Shown here one piece after another: positions 20,628-29,839 of a DNA stretch of 64,000 nucleotides. Within the stretch, counting starts at the first letter, position 1; each line of letters begins with the position of its first letter. The notes below the pieces were generated by a model. That model ran no database searches, was not told the DNA's origin, and was given only the letters and a program-made list of their open reading frames with translations. Source of the DNA: Mucilaginibacter sp. KACC 22063 (lineage in GTDB: Bacteria; Bacteroidota; Bacteroidia; Sphingobacteriales; Sphingobacteriaceae); assembly GCF_028736115.1 (NCBI RefSeq), contig NZ_CP117877.1, forward strand, positions 3,100,001 through 3,164,000, read 5' to 3'. Position numbers and translations under genes: made by a program.

Positions 20628-21227
20628 CTACTTGTCTCTTTCCTGTTTAGTAAGTACTATGCTTATGTAATCTAACGGATTTATTTTAGTTGAAAGGCCA
20701 AATCGACTTCTAATAATGATGCCCACATCTGGATTGTGCTTTGAATTAAATATCGCATTTTTAATTACCGGATCCTCCATAGGCTGTGTAATTGTCCACT
20801 CACCGTAAAGTGATTTAAGGTCGTTAAATGTTACCGGATCTTTTGAACTTTTAGGCGGATAAAGATCAAAGTAATAAACCTCGGGTGAGCCTTTGTCTAT
20901 AGTATCCACTATTGATATTTTGAGATACTGAGCGCTGTCTGTTTTTCCTTTCAAAGAGTTATTAATTGAAATCTTATATTTTGACAAATACGGCGCTAAT
21001 AACTTTTTGCCTTCTGCAATTCTATCACCTTTTAATTGTATGTTCTTTTCTATAGTTGTTATGATATTAATCATAGTAGCCTTATCGACTACTTTTAAAC
21101 GCTTTGAATCTGTTTTATTTTGATCATGCTGATTGCATGAGCAGATCAAATACGATAAGCCAAATAACAGCAACTTAGCTTGCCTTAGCTTTTTAGAAAT
21201 TGGCTTTTTCTTTTGTACAAAATCCAT
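20628..21227 (-). CDS. Lipoprotein, candidate immunity protein (downstream copy)
   Basis: A 199-residue lipoprotein with a basic n-region and lipobox near LICSC. The mature part shares a layout with the lipoprotein encoded at 22134: a DKxTMINII helix near the start, LLxKYxSxY helix, NDLKSLYGEWTI versus RDLSDKFGKWNV, and a final beta pair with VxxRS and YxIxLTK. The two therefore look like distant paralogues flanking the L,D-transpeptidase gene. A periplasm-facing lipoprotein next to a peptidoglycan-targeting effector is typical of immunity proteins. I know no named family for it. Confidence 0.5.
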   Translation of the reverse strand: MDFVQKKKPISKKLRQAKLLLFGLSYLICSCNQHDQNKTDSKRLKVVDKATMINIITTIEKNIQLKGDRIAEGKKLLAPYLSKYKISINNSLKGKTDSAQYLKISIVDTIDKGSPEVYYFDLYPPKSSKDPVTFNDLKSLYGEWTITQPMEDPVIKNAIFNSKHNPDVGIIIRSRFGLSTKINPLDYISIVLTKQERDK

Positions 21228-21324
21228 TCAATAAGAGATCAGTTTAGTTGCTGTTAATCAGTTGACAACCGATTTAAAGATTTCTTGTTGATATTTTAAA
21301 TATTCGTAACTTCCTGTTAGATAC

Positions 21325-22119
21325 TCAAATCAGTTTGTAAATAACTATTTTGAAAAGGCCTGGAAAAAAGTGCGCTTCGAAGTTGCCCCGGAAATAGCGG
21401 TCGGGCTTTAATGTAGCAGGTATTACTTTATCAGCATAGTTATGTACCACTATTCCCTGTCCCTTTTTTAAATATCCCGCCCCAATCATAATATCGATAT
21501 CTGTAGGTTTAACATGTATACAACCATGCGATTCAGGTAATGTCACTGGAAATGGACGCTGACTAGCCGTACGACGTAAATTATAGCTTGTAACTGCTTC
21601 ATTATCTGGCGTGGTATGTATAAAATCATTCATTACAGATTCTTTGCCGTTCATGATACCATCATGATTAAAATCTTTGAAATATTTTACTGATATATGG
21701 CCAAAGTCACTAAACAACCACTTATCTGGTAATTCCCTGTTATCCATTATCGCAGAAGATTTATCTGGTGGAATGTTTAAAGAATACCATTGGCGTTTTA
21801 ATTCATCAGCCACATTTTTTTCAGTATAGTGATTTTTTTGATTTATCCATTGAGGCACAATACTGGTAAGTTTAACCCAATGATTGTTATTATTCACATC
21901 TACATATATTACATCATTAATGTTCCGTAATCCGGCACCCCAGGGTATTGCTGAGAACCAGAAATAACGTAGCTTACTGATATGTTTTTCTATGGTATGA
22001 ATTACAAATCGCCCGGAATCGGTTGGTGTTGCAGTATAATCATGCTTAGAATGCACCTTTTTCTGCGGTCCGCCATGTGCATCATATTCTTTTATTTTAA
22101 TAAGTAGATGATTAATCAT
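21325..22119 (-). CDS. L,D-transpeptidase (YkuD-fold) candidate T6SS effector
   Basis: A 264-residue protein with no signal peptide. The YkuD active site is clear: His168 in FIHTTPDN and the catalytic Cys200 in SHGCIHVKPTD, with HGCIH matching the SHGC(I/V)R/H consensus. An EF-hand-like loop DFNHDGIMNGKE lies at 149-160. YkuD enzymes cross-link or exchange residues on peptidoglycan and normally need export; the lack of a signal and the position 730 bases downstream of two TssD tube proteins suggest delivery by a type VI system, as known for Tlde1-type toxins in Proteobacteria. It sits between two related lipoproteins. The alternative is a housekeeping enzyme. Confidence 0.7.
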   Translation of the reverse strand: MINHLLIKIKEYDAHGGPQKKVHSKHDYTATPTDSGRFVIHTIEKHISKLRYFWFSAIPWGAGLRNINDVIYVDVNNNNHWVKLTSIVPQWINQKNHYTEKNVADELKRQWYSLNIPPDKSSAIMDNRELPDKWLFSDFGHISVKYFKDFNHDGIMNGKESVMNDFIHTTPDNEAVTSYNLRRTASQRPFPVTLPESHGCIHVKPTDIDIMIGAGYLKKGQGIVVHNYADKVIPATLKPDRYFRGNFEAHFFPGLFKIVIYKLI

Positions 22120-22133
22120 ATATATTTTATAGT

Positions 22134-22688
22134 CTACATGCGTATTAAGGTGATGTCATAAATCACATTACCACTTTCTTCTGGCCAGGTTTTGCTGCGA
22201 ACAAAAACATTAACATTTCCTACACCTTTTATTGCAAAGGTTACTGGTATTAGCGCAGGTTCCTTTTGTAAAACATTAACATTCCATTTTCCGAATTTGT
22301 CAGACAGATCCCGGTATGAAATCTGCTTCTGAAAATTTTCTGTCAGGCCAAATCTAATATACACCGAATGTGGCTTTTTGTTGAAATTAACAAACACATT
22401 GCCTGTATCACTTACCTGCTTTTGATCATTTGTTGTAAACTTATATATGGAGTGATATTTATTGATCAGATCAGCGGCTTGTTGTGACGCACTGTCCTTT
22501 CTTCCAAGTACATGTGCTACGCTGTCAATCATATTCAAAAAAGTGCTTTTATCCAGCTCTTTTAAATTAGTAGGTGCTACTTTGCGCACGGAAGAGGGCG
22601 AGTTTGAGTTAGTGCAACTGCTAAAACCACTTACAACCAGGCATAAGAGCAAAGTTGTAAAAATACGGGCTATAGATAAGGTTTTCAT
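22134..22688 (-). CDS. Lipoprotein, candidate immunity protein (upstream copy)
   Basis: A 184-residue lipoprotein if it starts at MKTLSIARIF (ATG 22688), which gives a normal signal ending SGFSSC; an ATG 33 bases upstream would add residues before it. The mature part shares its layout with the product of 20628-21227: DKSTFLNMID helix, INKYHSIY, the RDLSDKFGKWNV block and closing VRS/YDITLIRM strands. It ends 14 bases before the L,D-transpeptidase gene, so the two are co-transcribed, with this gene first. Immunity is inferred from position and topology. Confidence 0.55.
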   Translation of the reverse strand: MKTLSIARIFTTLLLCLVVSGFSSCTNSNSPSSVRKVAPTNLKELDKSTFLNMIDSVAHVLGRKDSASQQAADLINKYHSIYKFTTNDQKQVSDTGNVFVNFNKKPHSVYIRFGLTENFQKQISYRDLSDKFGKWNVNVLQKEPALIPVTFAIKGVGNVNVFVRSKTWPEESGNVIYDITLIRM

Positions 22689-22754
22689 AAACAGAACGGT
22701 TAGCTGTGGCAATATAAACACAGTGATATAATTTAGGAATATAGTAAACTATAA

Positions 22755-22816
22755 AAACCCTTATGAGTGGGTTTAAAACAGAAAACGGGTAGATTATACA
22801 TCTCTCCCGCTTTCTG
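22755..22816 (-). terminator. Terminator region after the tssD pair
   Basis: Two hairpins lie between the tssD genes and the effector cassette: CAGAAAaCGGG (22779-22789) with CCCGcTTTCTG (22806-22816), then AAACCC (22755-22760) with GGGTTT (22769-22774), followed on the minus strand by a T-run. They probably end the tssD message and leave the cassette with its own promoter or low read-through. Confidence 0.6.
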
Positions 22817-22848
22817 TAACTTTGACTTTATTCTAACGTTCTCCGATC

Positions 22849-23241
22849 TTACTTCGGCCAGTCGTTCTCGTGCTCGGCGTTGCCGATCTTCAAGGTACGG
22901 GCCGAGATCACAAAGCTTAATGACATTGGGGCATTGCCCACAATCGATAAGCCTTCGTTGTACTGGATGATGTAACCTTCTGTAAACGTCAGTTCCTTCA
23001 TCTTTGCGTCTTCTTCCGACTTTTTGAAGGTGATTGTTCCGTTCAGTGGTTTGTACTGGTTGTTCACCATTGATTCGATCACCGAGGTATCTTCGGTTGA
23101 TTCTACTTCAACCTGGATCGTACCGCCGTATACGCCTGATGAAGGGCGGCCTTTAGCATCTACATCCCTGCTTAGGGCATAGCTGCATTGCAGCACATCA
23201 AATTCTTTTGAGCCTATATTGATTCTTGCTTTGAAAGCCAT
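22849..23241 (-). CDS. tssD: Type VI secretion tube protein TssD (Hcp-like), copy 2
   Basis: A 130-residue protein of the Bacteroidota Hcp-like family (TssD, subtype iii). It shows the family pattern MAFKARINIGSKEFDVL at the start, CSYALSRDVDAKGRPSSGV, the MVNNQYKPLNG block and the closing GNAEHENDWPK. TssD forms stacked hexameric rings of the contractile tube and can chaperone effectors inside its lumen. It is about 70 percent like the upstream copy by eye and follows it after 52 bases. No other T6SS structural gene (TssB/C, VgrG, ClpV, TssK) is in the window. Confidence 0.88.
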   Translation of the reverse strand: MAFKARINIGSKEFDVLQCSYALSRDVDAKGRPSSGVYGGTIQVEVESTEDTSVIESMVNNQYKPLNGTITFKKSEEDAKMKELTFTEGYIIQYNEGLSIVGNAPMSLSFVISARTLKIGNAEHENDWPK

Positions 23242-23293
23242 AGTAGTAAAATTTAGAAAGTAATACGATTGGGTGCTTTATCTCACCCCTTAA

Positions 23294-23695
23294 TTAATTG
23301 GTGCGGCCTGGCCAGTCGTTCACATGCTCGGCATTGCCCAGTTTCAGCTTACGGGCAGAAATGGTGAACTTGTAGCTCATCGGGGTTTCGCCGGTAATGT
23401 CCAGCCCTTCCGAGTACTTCACAATGTAACCGTCTTCAAATGACAGTTCTTTCATTTTTGCATCTTCTTCTGATTTTTTGATCAGCAGTGTACCGGTAAC
23501 GGGTTTGTACTGGTTGTTGACCATCGCTTCGATAATCGAAGTGTCTTCTGTTGACTCTACTTCGATGTCAATGGTGCCGCCATATACTCCTGAAGACGGG
23601 CGTCCTTTTGAGTCTACATCGCGGTTTAAGGCATACGAGCAATTCAGCACATCGTACTCTTTGCCCGAAAAATTTAATCTTGCTTTGAAAGCCAT
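23294..23695 (-). CDS. tssD: Type VI secretion tube protein TssD (Hcp-like), copy 1
   Basis: A 133-residue Hcp-like tube protein, paralogous to the next gene. It shares MAFKAR at the start, the CSYALNRDVDSKGRPSSGV segment, ESTEDTSIIEAMVNNQYKP and the end GNAEHVNDWPGRTN. Differences lie mainly in the N-terminal strand and in residues 65-105, which in a ring include lumen-facing positions, so the two copies may carry different cargo. It is first in the tssD pair; upstream lies an AT-rich gap of 157 bases before the hybrid kinase stop. Confidence 0.88.
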   Translation of the reverse strand: MAFKARLNFSGKEYDVLNCSYALNRDVDSKGRPSSGVYGGTIDIEVESTEDTSIIEAMVNNQYKPVTGTLLIKKSEEDAKMKELSFEDGYIVKYSEGLDITGETPMSYKFTISARKLKLGNAEHVNDWPGRTN

Positions 23696-23852
23696 AACGA
23701 TAAATTTTAAAGGTTAATATGTAATAAAGTTTTTAAGCTCACCCTTGAGCTTACTTACATTTAACTACAAACCTATCATTATATTGTTTATCGAAATAAA
23801 AATTAATCTTTAATTATTTTTTTAGATCAATTTTTATCGCCGTAAAGTCACA

Positions 23853-26800
23853 CTAACTCCTGTCAATCTCAGCAACTTGAAATCGTTTTTCCATATCCAA
23901 AATGACCTGATTCAGTGTTTCACTACATGTTCTTATTAATTCACCTGCATGGTCTATGCTGAGTTCACCACGACCTATTTTTTCAATATTCGCTACAACT
24001 TCCTTCAAGGTGTTTATTTTAAGATTACGAATGCTTGGCTTTATCTTATGCGCTACCATACCCATCAGCTGATGATCACCCTCAGCGCAGGCCTTTTCCA
24101 ACTGACACAAGATTTGAGGGGTTTGCTGGCAAAATATCAGGCACATTTTTTTTACAAAGTCCGCATTCCCTTTGCTGATCAGGTTCAGCTCTGCCAGGTC
24201 ATACAATGGCTGCTGTTGTGGTTTTTCAACTATCCCTTTTTCAACCGGCATTTTTGGAAGCCACTTATCAAGAATGGCTAAAAAGTCCTGCTCTCTGAAA
24301 GGTTTTGAAATATAATCATTCATTCCTGCGGCTATACATTTTTCACGCTCCCCTTTAATAGCCCCTGCTGTAAGCGCCAGTACCGGTATCTTATTACCCA
24401 TCGTACGGATTTGCCTGGCTGCTTCCAGTCCGCTAATGCCAGGCATCTGTATGTCCATCAAAACAACATCAAACAGTTGCTCACCAAGCAATTTAATAGC
24501 TTGTTCGCCATCTACTGCTTCCACTACCGTACCTCCGTGACTACGAATAATGATAGAAGCAACCAGCCTGTTAAGCTCATTATCATCAGTTACTAATATT
24601 TTTCTTCCATTAAGGAAAGCCTTGCTGATCACAGTCGCTTTTTTCACAGGCAGGTCCTGCATATCACCTTTTTCCAGTACGATTGTAAATGAAATAGTAG
24701 TTCCCTTGCCTTTGGCGCTTTCGGCATTAATATTTCCGCCCATCAACTCAACTAATTCTTTACAAATGCTCATCCCTAAACCGGTACCGCCAAATTGGCG
24801 CGTAATGGATTCATTCTCCTGGCTAAACTTATCAAAAAGGTGCTTGATGTAATTTTCATCCATTCCGACGCCCGTATCTTCTACTGCAATCTTTATAGTT
24901 TGAGACTTAGGCGTGTCCTTTTCAAGATAGAAACTTAAACTGACAGTTCCGTTTTCAGTAAACTTAATGGCATTTCCAATCAGGTTCAACAGGATTTGAT
25001 TAAGGCGATACGGATCACCTAACAAAACAGGGGATATGCGTTGGTCAAAATGACCATTTAAAAGCTTCAGTCCTTTTTCTTCGGCTCTAAGCGACAGCAC
25101 CTGAATAGCCCTTTCAGCAACTTTTTCGGGTTCAAAGCCAATAGTTTCCAAACCCAGCTTTCCGGCATCTATTTTAGAAAGATCAAGTATATCATTAATA
25201 ATAACCAATAAATTTTCAGAAGCAGAAATAATAGTGTCAAGGTAAAACTGCTGTTGGTTATCCAGCTCGGTTTTAGCCAACTGGTTACTCATACCCAATA
25301 CGGCATTCATGGGTGTTCTGATCTCGTGACTCATATTCGCAAGGAACATCTCTTTGGTGCGCGCTAACTGTTCTGCCCGTATTTTTGCCTCTTCAAGTTC
25401 TTCCTGCTGTTTCTTCTGCTCTGTAATATCCAGATGTATACCGATTGACCCCACCAGTTCTCCCTGGTCATTATATCTTGGAGCACCGCTGATCAGCCAC
25501 CAACGTTGCTCTTTATTTTTATTTTTTACACAAACTTCGTAGGCATCTGCAATACCCTTTTTCCGTCTTTCAAGCTTTTCACTTAAAAGTTTTATACCTT
25601 CTTTATTTAAAAATAACGAGGCGGCTTCATAGCCAATCAAATCCTGTGGCAAATAACCGCTAATATCGCTGAAACCATTGTTGGCATAAGTAATTACGCC
25701 ATCGTTATCAACTTCAAGAAGCCCGAGGTTCATATTGGCAATGATGGTACGATATTTCTCTTCATTTGCTTTCAAGGCTTCTTCAGCCATCTTACGTTCG
25801 GTAATATCAAGAATGAAGCCTGTAAATACCTTACTCCCGGTTTGAGAGGTGTATGAATAAGCAGAATGAACGGCATGCCAGCGCACACCTATGTTTGGTA
25901 TAATTAATCTCGACTCGTCATAAAAAGGCTCAAGCGTCTCTTTTGACTTTTGGTTCTTCTGGATAATGCGCTGACGGTCGTCCGGGTGAATATAACCCAT
26001 GTAATTAATAAAGTCCTGTGTTTTTATGCCAAACAACTTTTCTATAACGGGGCTAACGTATCTTAACCCATCCGTATCATCCTCTCTGAATTCATATTCA
26101 TAAATAACACCCGGAATACTTTCAGACAATGATTTAAATTGCTTAACCCTTTGTTCAAGCTCTATTTCCGTTTGCTTGATTTTAGTGATGTCTGTATGAG
26201 TGCCAATACTTCTTAATGGTAAACCGTTTTCATCTTTTTCGATAATGACGCCCCGATCCAAAATCCATTTAATACTACCATCTTGTTTCCTGATACGATA
26301 CTCTAAACGGTGCGTATCTATTGTTCCTGATTTGTACTGCTCATAAACAGATTTTAACATATCCAGATCTTCCTCGAGTACGCTTTTCCACCATAATGAA
26401 CCTTCTTCATCGTCACCTAAGCCCTCATAGCCCAAAAATTCACCATATGGTTTAGAGAAAGTAGTTTTAAAAGATTTGAAATGATGCTCCCATACATTAT
26501 CACCAATCCTTTCTAAAACTGTTCTGAAAAGCGCTTCAGACTGCCTGATCTTCTCTGATGCAAGTTTTTCTTGCGTAATGTCTTGTTCCAGCGAGAAAAA
26601 GCCCGTCAACTGATTTCTGCCGTTGTAAATGGGCTGGCCCTGAATACGGAACCAACTTGCTTCGCCTTTTCTATTATAACCTAAAATTTCTGCTTTAAAC
26701 GGCTTGCCTGCCGCTACCTGTTGCCTTAAATAATTGTCGGTCTCTGCATCTGTTTCTGGTCCTCTCATTAGTTCTCCGGGCCTTTTACCTACCGCTTCAT

Positions 26801-27731
26801 CTAAAGAGAAGCCGATGTTATCTACAAAGCTTTTGTTGGCCCAGCTAATCTTCCCCTCTATATCAGTAATAATTACCACACTGCTATTATCCTCAACAAT
26901 GCGCGACAATACCTTTAAACGTTCTTCCTTTTCTTTAATTTCCGTTACATCGCGGCCATAGATATTAATGTAATTCTGTTCAGGAAGGTATTTGCAAATA
27001 AAAGAATATATCCTTTGTTCAAAAGCGGCTTCAATCTCCCACTTCTCTGCTGTAGGATCAAGCTCTTTTACCAATACCTGCCAAAACTCTTCAGGACTGT
27101 AACTGCTTTCATGGTATTCGAAATATTTGATAGCTTCGGCAGCAGGATTGCACATTAAAATGGACCCATCAGGGCGAATGCGGAAAATAGGATCCGGGTT
27201 TTGTAGAGTAAATAAAGCAATGTCGTTAATTTCGTCCCCTGCTTTTTTTAACTCCTTTTTTTGCTGATGTACCGTACCCAAAACTTGTTTAAGATCTTCA
27301 TTGACTATTTCTTCCGTTTTCAGTACATGTAACAGATCGATAAGCGGATCATGATGGGCAAAATCATGAAGCGTAAGATGGCTGTCCGTAACAGATTCAA
27401 TATCCCTGAACCAAGGCGAACCGATGAACATTAGTGAGTTGGAATCCGCTAAATATTCAAACTGCCCTCTCAGCATCTGGTCTTGATTGTCCTGAAGTTT
27501 CAAGATAAGCATGCGATCACACAGACCTCGCAATACGTTGAAATCCAAAGCATCCAGATGAGGCCGGTGAAGCATAAAATAATCACTAAAACAACCTTTT
27601 AGTGTTCTACCAATCATCTTCTCTATACTTTTACCACAACAGGTAATCTTCAGTTCATGGCTGATGATCAAATGAAATGGAAAAATCCTGTCCAGTTGCT
27701 GCCTGCTAAATCCGATACTTGTTGGCTCCAT
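23853..27731 (-). CDS. HNOBA-PAS hybrid histidine kinase with receiver and HPt
   Basis: A 1,292-residue cytoplasmic protein with no membrane segment. Order: HNOBA domain (1-160: RIFPFHLIISHELKI, FSDYFMLHRP), a short coiled linker, five PAS/PAC units (about 185-780), HisKA with His802 in MSHEIRTPMN, HATPase_c (NLIGNAIKFTENG), receiver with Asp1093 in VVLMDIQMPG, and an HPt domain with His1228 in AHKIKP. HNOBA is the partner domain of H-NOX haem proteins. The gene starts 4 bases after the H-NOX stop, so the kinase is very likely gated by nitric oxide through H-NOX. Phosphate could flow His802-Asp1093-His1228 and on to the NtrC-type receiver encoded just upstream. Confidence 0.92.
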   Translation of the reverse strand: MEPTSIGFSRQQLDRIFPFHLIISHELKITCCGKSIEKMIGRTLKGCFSDYFMLHRPHLDALDFNVLRGLCDRMLILKLQDNQDQMLRGQFEYLADSNSLMFIGSPWFRDIESVTDSHLTLHDFAHHDPLIDLLHVLKTEEIVNEDLKQVLGTVHQQKKELKKAGDEINDIALFTLQNPDPIFRIRPDGSILMCNPAAEAIKYFEYHESSYSPEEFWQVLVKELDPTAEKWEIEAAFEQRIYSFICKYLPEQNYINIYGRDVTEIKEKEERLKVLSRIVEDNSSVVIITDIEGKISWANKSFVDNIGFSLDEAVGKRPGELMRGPETDAETDNYLRQQVAAGKPFKAEILGYNRKGEASWFRIQGQPIYNGRNQLTGFFSLEQDITQEKLASEKIRQSEALFRTVLERIGDNVWEHHFKSFKTTFSKPYGEFLGYEGLGDDEEGSLWWKSVLEEDLDMLKSVYEQYKSGTIDTHRLEYRIRKQDGSIKWILDRGVIIEKDENGLPLRSIGTHTDITKIKQTEIELEQRVKQFKSLSESIPGVIYEYEFREDDTDGLRYVSPVIEKLFGIKTQDFINYMGYIHPDDRQRIIQKNQKSKETLEPFYDESRLIIPNIGVRWHAVHSAYSYTSQTGSKVFTGFILDITERKMAEEALKANEEKYRTIIANMNLGLLEVDNDGVITYANNGFSDISGYLPQDLIGYEAASLFLNKEGIKLLSEKLERRKKGIADAYEVCVKNKNKEQRWWLISGAPRYNDQGELVGSIGIHLDITEQKKQQEELEEAKIRAEQLARTKEMFLANMSHEIRTPMNAVLGMSNQLAKTELDNQQQFYLDTIISASENLLVIINDILDLSKIDAGKLGLETIGFEPEKVAERAIQVLSLRAEEKGLKLLNGHFDQRISPVLLGDPYRLNQILLNLIGNAIKFTENGTVSLSFYLEKDTPKSQTIKIAVEDTGVGMDENYIKHLFDKFSQENESITRQFGGTGLGMSICKELVELMGGNINAESAKGKGTTISFTIVLEKGDMQDLPVKKATVISKAFLNGRKILVTDDNELNRLVASIIIRSHGGTVVEAVDGEQAIKLLGEQLFDVVLMDIQMPGISGLEAARQIRTMGNKIPVLALTAGAIKGEREKCIAAGMNDYISKPFREQDFLAILDKWLPKMPVEKGIVEKPQQQPLYDLAELNLISKGNADFVKKMCLIFCQQTPQILCQLEKACAEGDHQLMGMVAHKIKPSIRNLKINTLKEVVANIEKIGRGELSIDHAGELIRTCSETLNQVILDMEKRFQVAEIDRS

Positions 27732-27735
27732 ACGC

Positions 27736-28278
27736 TTACCAGCTTACTTTATATATTTCATGATCTTGTCCTGATAACCTGCTTTCGAGTAGCCCAACGT
27801 TGACCGGACAGTTATATAATTTACCCAATCCATGTAATAGTCCGCGTACAAACTCCTGCAAACCTTGCCTTTTAGAATAATAATGGATATGAATACTACT
27901 TTCGTCAATGTCACTTACCTGAAATTCGGGAGGTGTCAGTTGAGGATAAATCAGCATAATTCTGTTATGAAATTCGGGCAGGTTTATTAAAAACTCCTTC
28001 AAGCTTTGTCCGCCTGCCTGCATTAAACCTCCGTATTTTTCTTTACCTGTTTTAAGTACCCACCACTCACCAAACGCTTGCAGCACCTCAGCAACCGGCA
28101 TTTCCATTTCTTCTGATACGGCTTGCGCTAATTTATAAGTGATCTCATCGTCGTAAGGTTGGGTACTGATAAAGAAGTCGATGTCAATGCCACTTCGTAC
28201 TTTAACGGCTTCCCATTTTTCTAACCCAAAATTACTGGTTACCAATTCCTCTATTGCTTTATTTACAATACCATACAT
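27736..28278 (-). CDS. H-NOX haem nitric oxide sensor (HNOB)
   Basis: A 180-residue soluble protein of the H-NOX family. The proximal haem ligand is His104 in EFHNRIMLIYPQL, followed by the usual Pro-Pro turn (TPPEF). The YxSxR motif that binds haem propionates is Tyr133-Ser135-Arg137 in IHYYSKRQGL. No distal-pocket tyrosine that would imply O2 binding is obvious, so NO sensing is likely. It is the first gene of a tight operon with the HNOBA kinase; an NtrC-type regulator gene precedes it across a terminator. Confidence 0.9.
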   Translation of the reverse strand: MYGIVNKAIEELVTSNFGLEKWEAVKVRSGIDIDFFISTQPYDDEITYKLAQAVSEEMEMPVAEVLQAFGEWWVLKTGKEKYGGLMQAGGQSLKEFLINLPEFHNRIMLIYPQLTPPEFQVSDIDESSIHIHYYSKRQGLQEFVRGLLHGLGKLYNCPVNVGLLESRLSGQDHEIYKVSW

Positions 28279-28334
28279 AGCGATCTTTTTTAGAAACTTT
28301 AGTTAATTGATTAATAAAAAGTATTCCTAAAAGG

Positions 28335-28359
28335 AAAAACCGCTTTATCAGTGTAGCGG
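28335..28359 (-). terminator. Rho-independent terminator between NtrC-type gene and H-NOX
   Basis: CCGCT (28340-28344) and AGCGG (28355-28359) form a stem with a 10-base loop; on the minus strand it is followed by GTTTTTCC. It ends the regulator message before the H-NOX start. Confidence 0.6.
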
Positions 28360-28399
28360 CACGCCTTACCCTATCCACTTGTTCCATATCAGGGATAAA

Positions 28400-28418
28400 A
28401 ATTCCACAAAATGGAATT
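28400..28418. promoter_or_regulatory. TTCCA-N5-TGGAA dyad upstream of H-NOX
   Basis: AATTCCA (28400-28406), CAAAA, TGGAATT (28412-28418) is a perfect dyad 122 bases upstream of the H-NOX start, overlapping the stop of the sigma-54 activator gene. Similar dyads lie upstream of the activator gene itself, so it may be an enhancer site for that protein. Confidence 0.45.
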
Positions 28419-29769
28419 ATGCTAACCCTCCTGATTTCATCATATTATAAATGGTGCTCTTACCTATTTCAAGTTGTTGCGCCGTAAGCAATACATCGTT
28501 GTTGTTTTTCCTGAGATGTTGTTTAATAATATAACTCGTATACTCCTTTAAGGTCCTGGGCTCGGCAAATAAGTTTTCATCATCATTTGCTTTAAAATAG
28601 GTGAAGTCACTTTCTGTAATGGTGCGATTTTCACACATCACGGCTGCAAGTTCCACAAGTGCCTTAAGTTCCCTTACATTTCCGGGAAATGGATAGCCCA
28701 ATAACTTTTTCTTTGCACCGGAGGATAGCGAGATACCACCAATTTTATTTTGCCTTGCAAAATCATTAACAAAATGTTGGGCAAGTAAGACAATATCATT
28801 TCCACGATCTCTTAATGGTGGCAGTTCTATTGGTAAGCCGAGTAACCTATAATAAAGGTCTTCCCTGAAAGTTCCCTTTTTAACTTCTTCCTGAAGTTTT
28901 TTGTTCGTAGCCGTAATAAGGCGGAAATTCAGGGAAATTTTCTCTACCCCGCCTAAGCGTGTAATCTCTCTTTCCTGTATGGCCCTCAGAATTTTGCTCT
29001 GCAAGGCCAAATCCAGTTCTGCAACTTCGTCAAGAAACAAAGTTCCACCATTGGCTTCTTCAAACTTTCCTTTTTTTGAGGTAACCGCACCGGTAAAAGC
29101 CCCTTTCTCGTATCCAAATAACTCACTCTCTAACAACGTTGCCGGTATGGCAGCCATATTTACAGCCACTAAAGGCTTCTTTTTACGATCACTGTTAAAA
29201 TGGATCGCTTTGGCTACCAGCTCCTTCCCTGTCCCAGTCTCCCCGGTAATAGAAACATTAATGTTTGTATTTAAGGCTTTCGTCATTAACCGGAAAACCT
29301 TTTTGATAGCCTCACTTTCACCAATCAATATTTTTTCGAACGTATATTTTTGCGCTAATTCTTCTTTTAATAATTCAACTTCCTGCTTTAATTCCTGATT
29401 TTCACGTATCCTGTTGATACTGTTCCATAAAAGCTCTTTAGTTGCATCATCCTTAACAAGATAATCACTCACACCCATCTTAAGCAGATTAACGGCAGTG
29501 GAAACATCTTCCTGAGAGCTGACCACAATTACCGGTACAGATGGAACAGCCTCTTTAATTTTTTTAAATAGCAAATCACCTTTTAAGTCTGGAAGTGAAA
29601 AGTCAATTATGATAAGGTTAGGACGCTGATAAAGATTGTCGAGGCAAGATTTACCATCTTCATAACGGGTAACTATGTAGTCGGGATTTAAACCGATATG
29701 GTAACTCAAAATTTCACCATACCATAAATCATCCTCTACAATAAAAATGTGAAAAGGAGTCATAATCAA
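28417..29769 (-). CDS. Sigma-54-dependent response regulator (NtrC type)
   Basis: A 450-residue regulator. Receiver (1-125) with acidic VEDD and phosphoacceptor Asp56 in LIIIDFSLP; AAA+ domain with Walker A GETGTGKE, the sigma-54 contact loop GAFTGA, Walker B TLFLDEVAEL and sensor R-finger block; C-terminal Fis-type helix-turn-helix (LTAQQLEIGKSTIYNMM). It should open sigma-54 promoters after phosphorylation. Its position just upstream of the H-NOX/HNOBA-kinase operon on the same strand makes that kinase the obvious phosphodonor. Dyad sites on both sides suggest self-regulation. Confidence 0.93.
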   Translation of the reverse strand: MIMTPFHIFIVEDDLWYGEILSYHIGLNPDYIVTRYEDGKSCLDNLYQRPNLIIIDFSLPDLKGDLLFKKIKEAVPSVPVIVVSSQEDVSTAVNLLKMGVSDYLVKDDATKELLWNSINRIRENQELKQEVELLKEELAQKYTFEKILIGESEAIKKVFRLMTKALNTNINVSITGETGTGKELVAKAIHFNSDRKKKPLVAVNMAAIPATLLESELFGYEKGAFTGAVTSKKGKFEEANGGTLFLDEVAELDLALQSKILRAIQEREITRLGGVEKISLNFRLITATNKKLQEEVKKGTFREDLYYRLLGLPIELPPLRDRGNDIVLLAQHFVNDFARQNKIGGISLSSGAKKKLLGYPFPGNVRELKALVELAAVMCENRTITESDFTYFKANDDENLFAEPRTLKEYTSYIIKQHLRKNNNDVLLTAQQLEIGKSTIYNMMKSGGLA

Positions 29770-29839
29770 AGTTTATAGGGGCGAGGTATTAAAGGGCTTG
29801 GTAATAATAAAGTTACAAATTGTATATAAATAAAACAAA

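Noticed and set aside
28279..28416. Possible sigma-54 promoter (GG-N10-GC) before H-NOX on the minus strand
   Set aside because: Only the invariant GG and GC match; the rest of TGGCAC-N5-TTGC is absent, so chance is likely.
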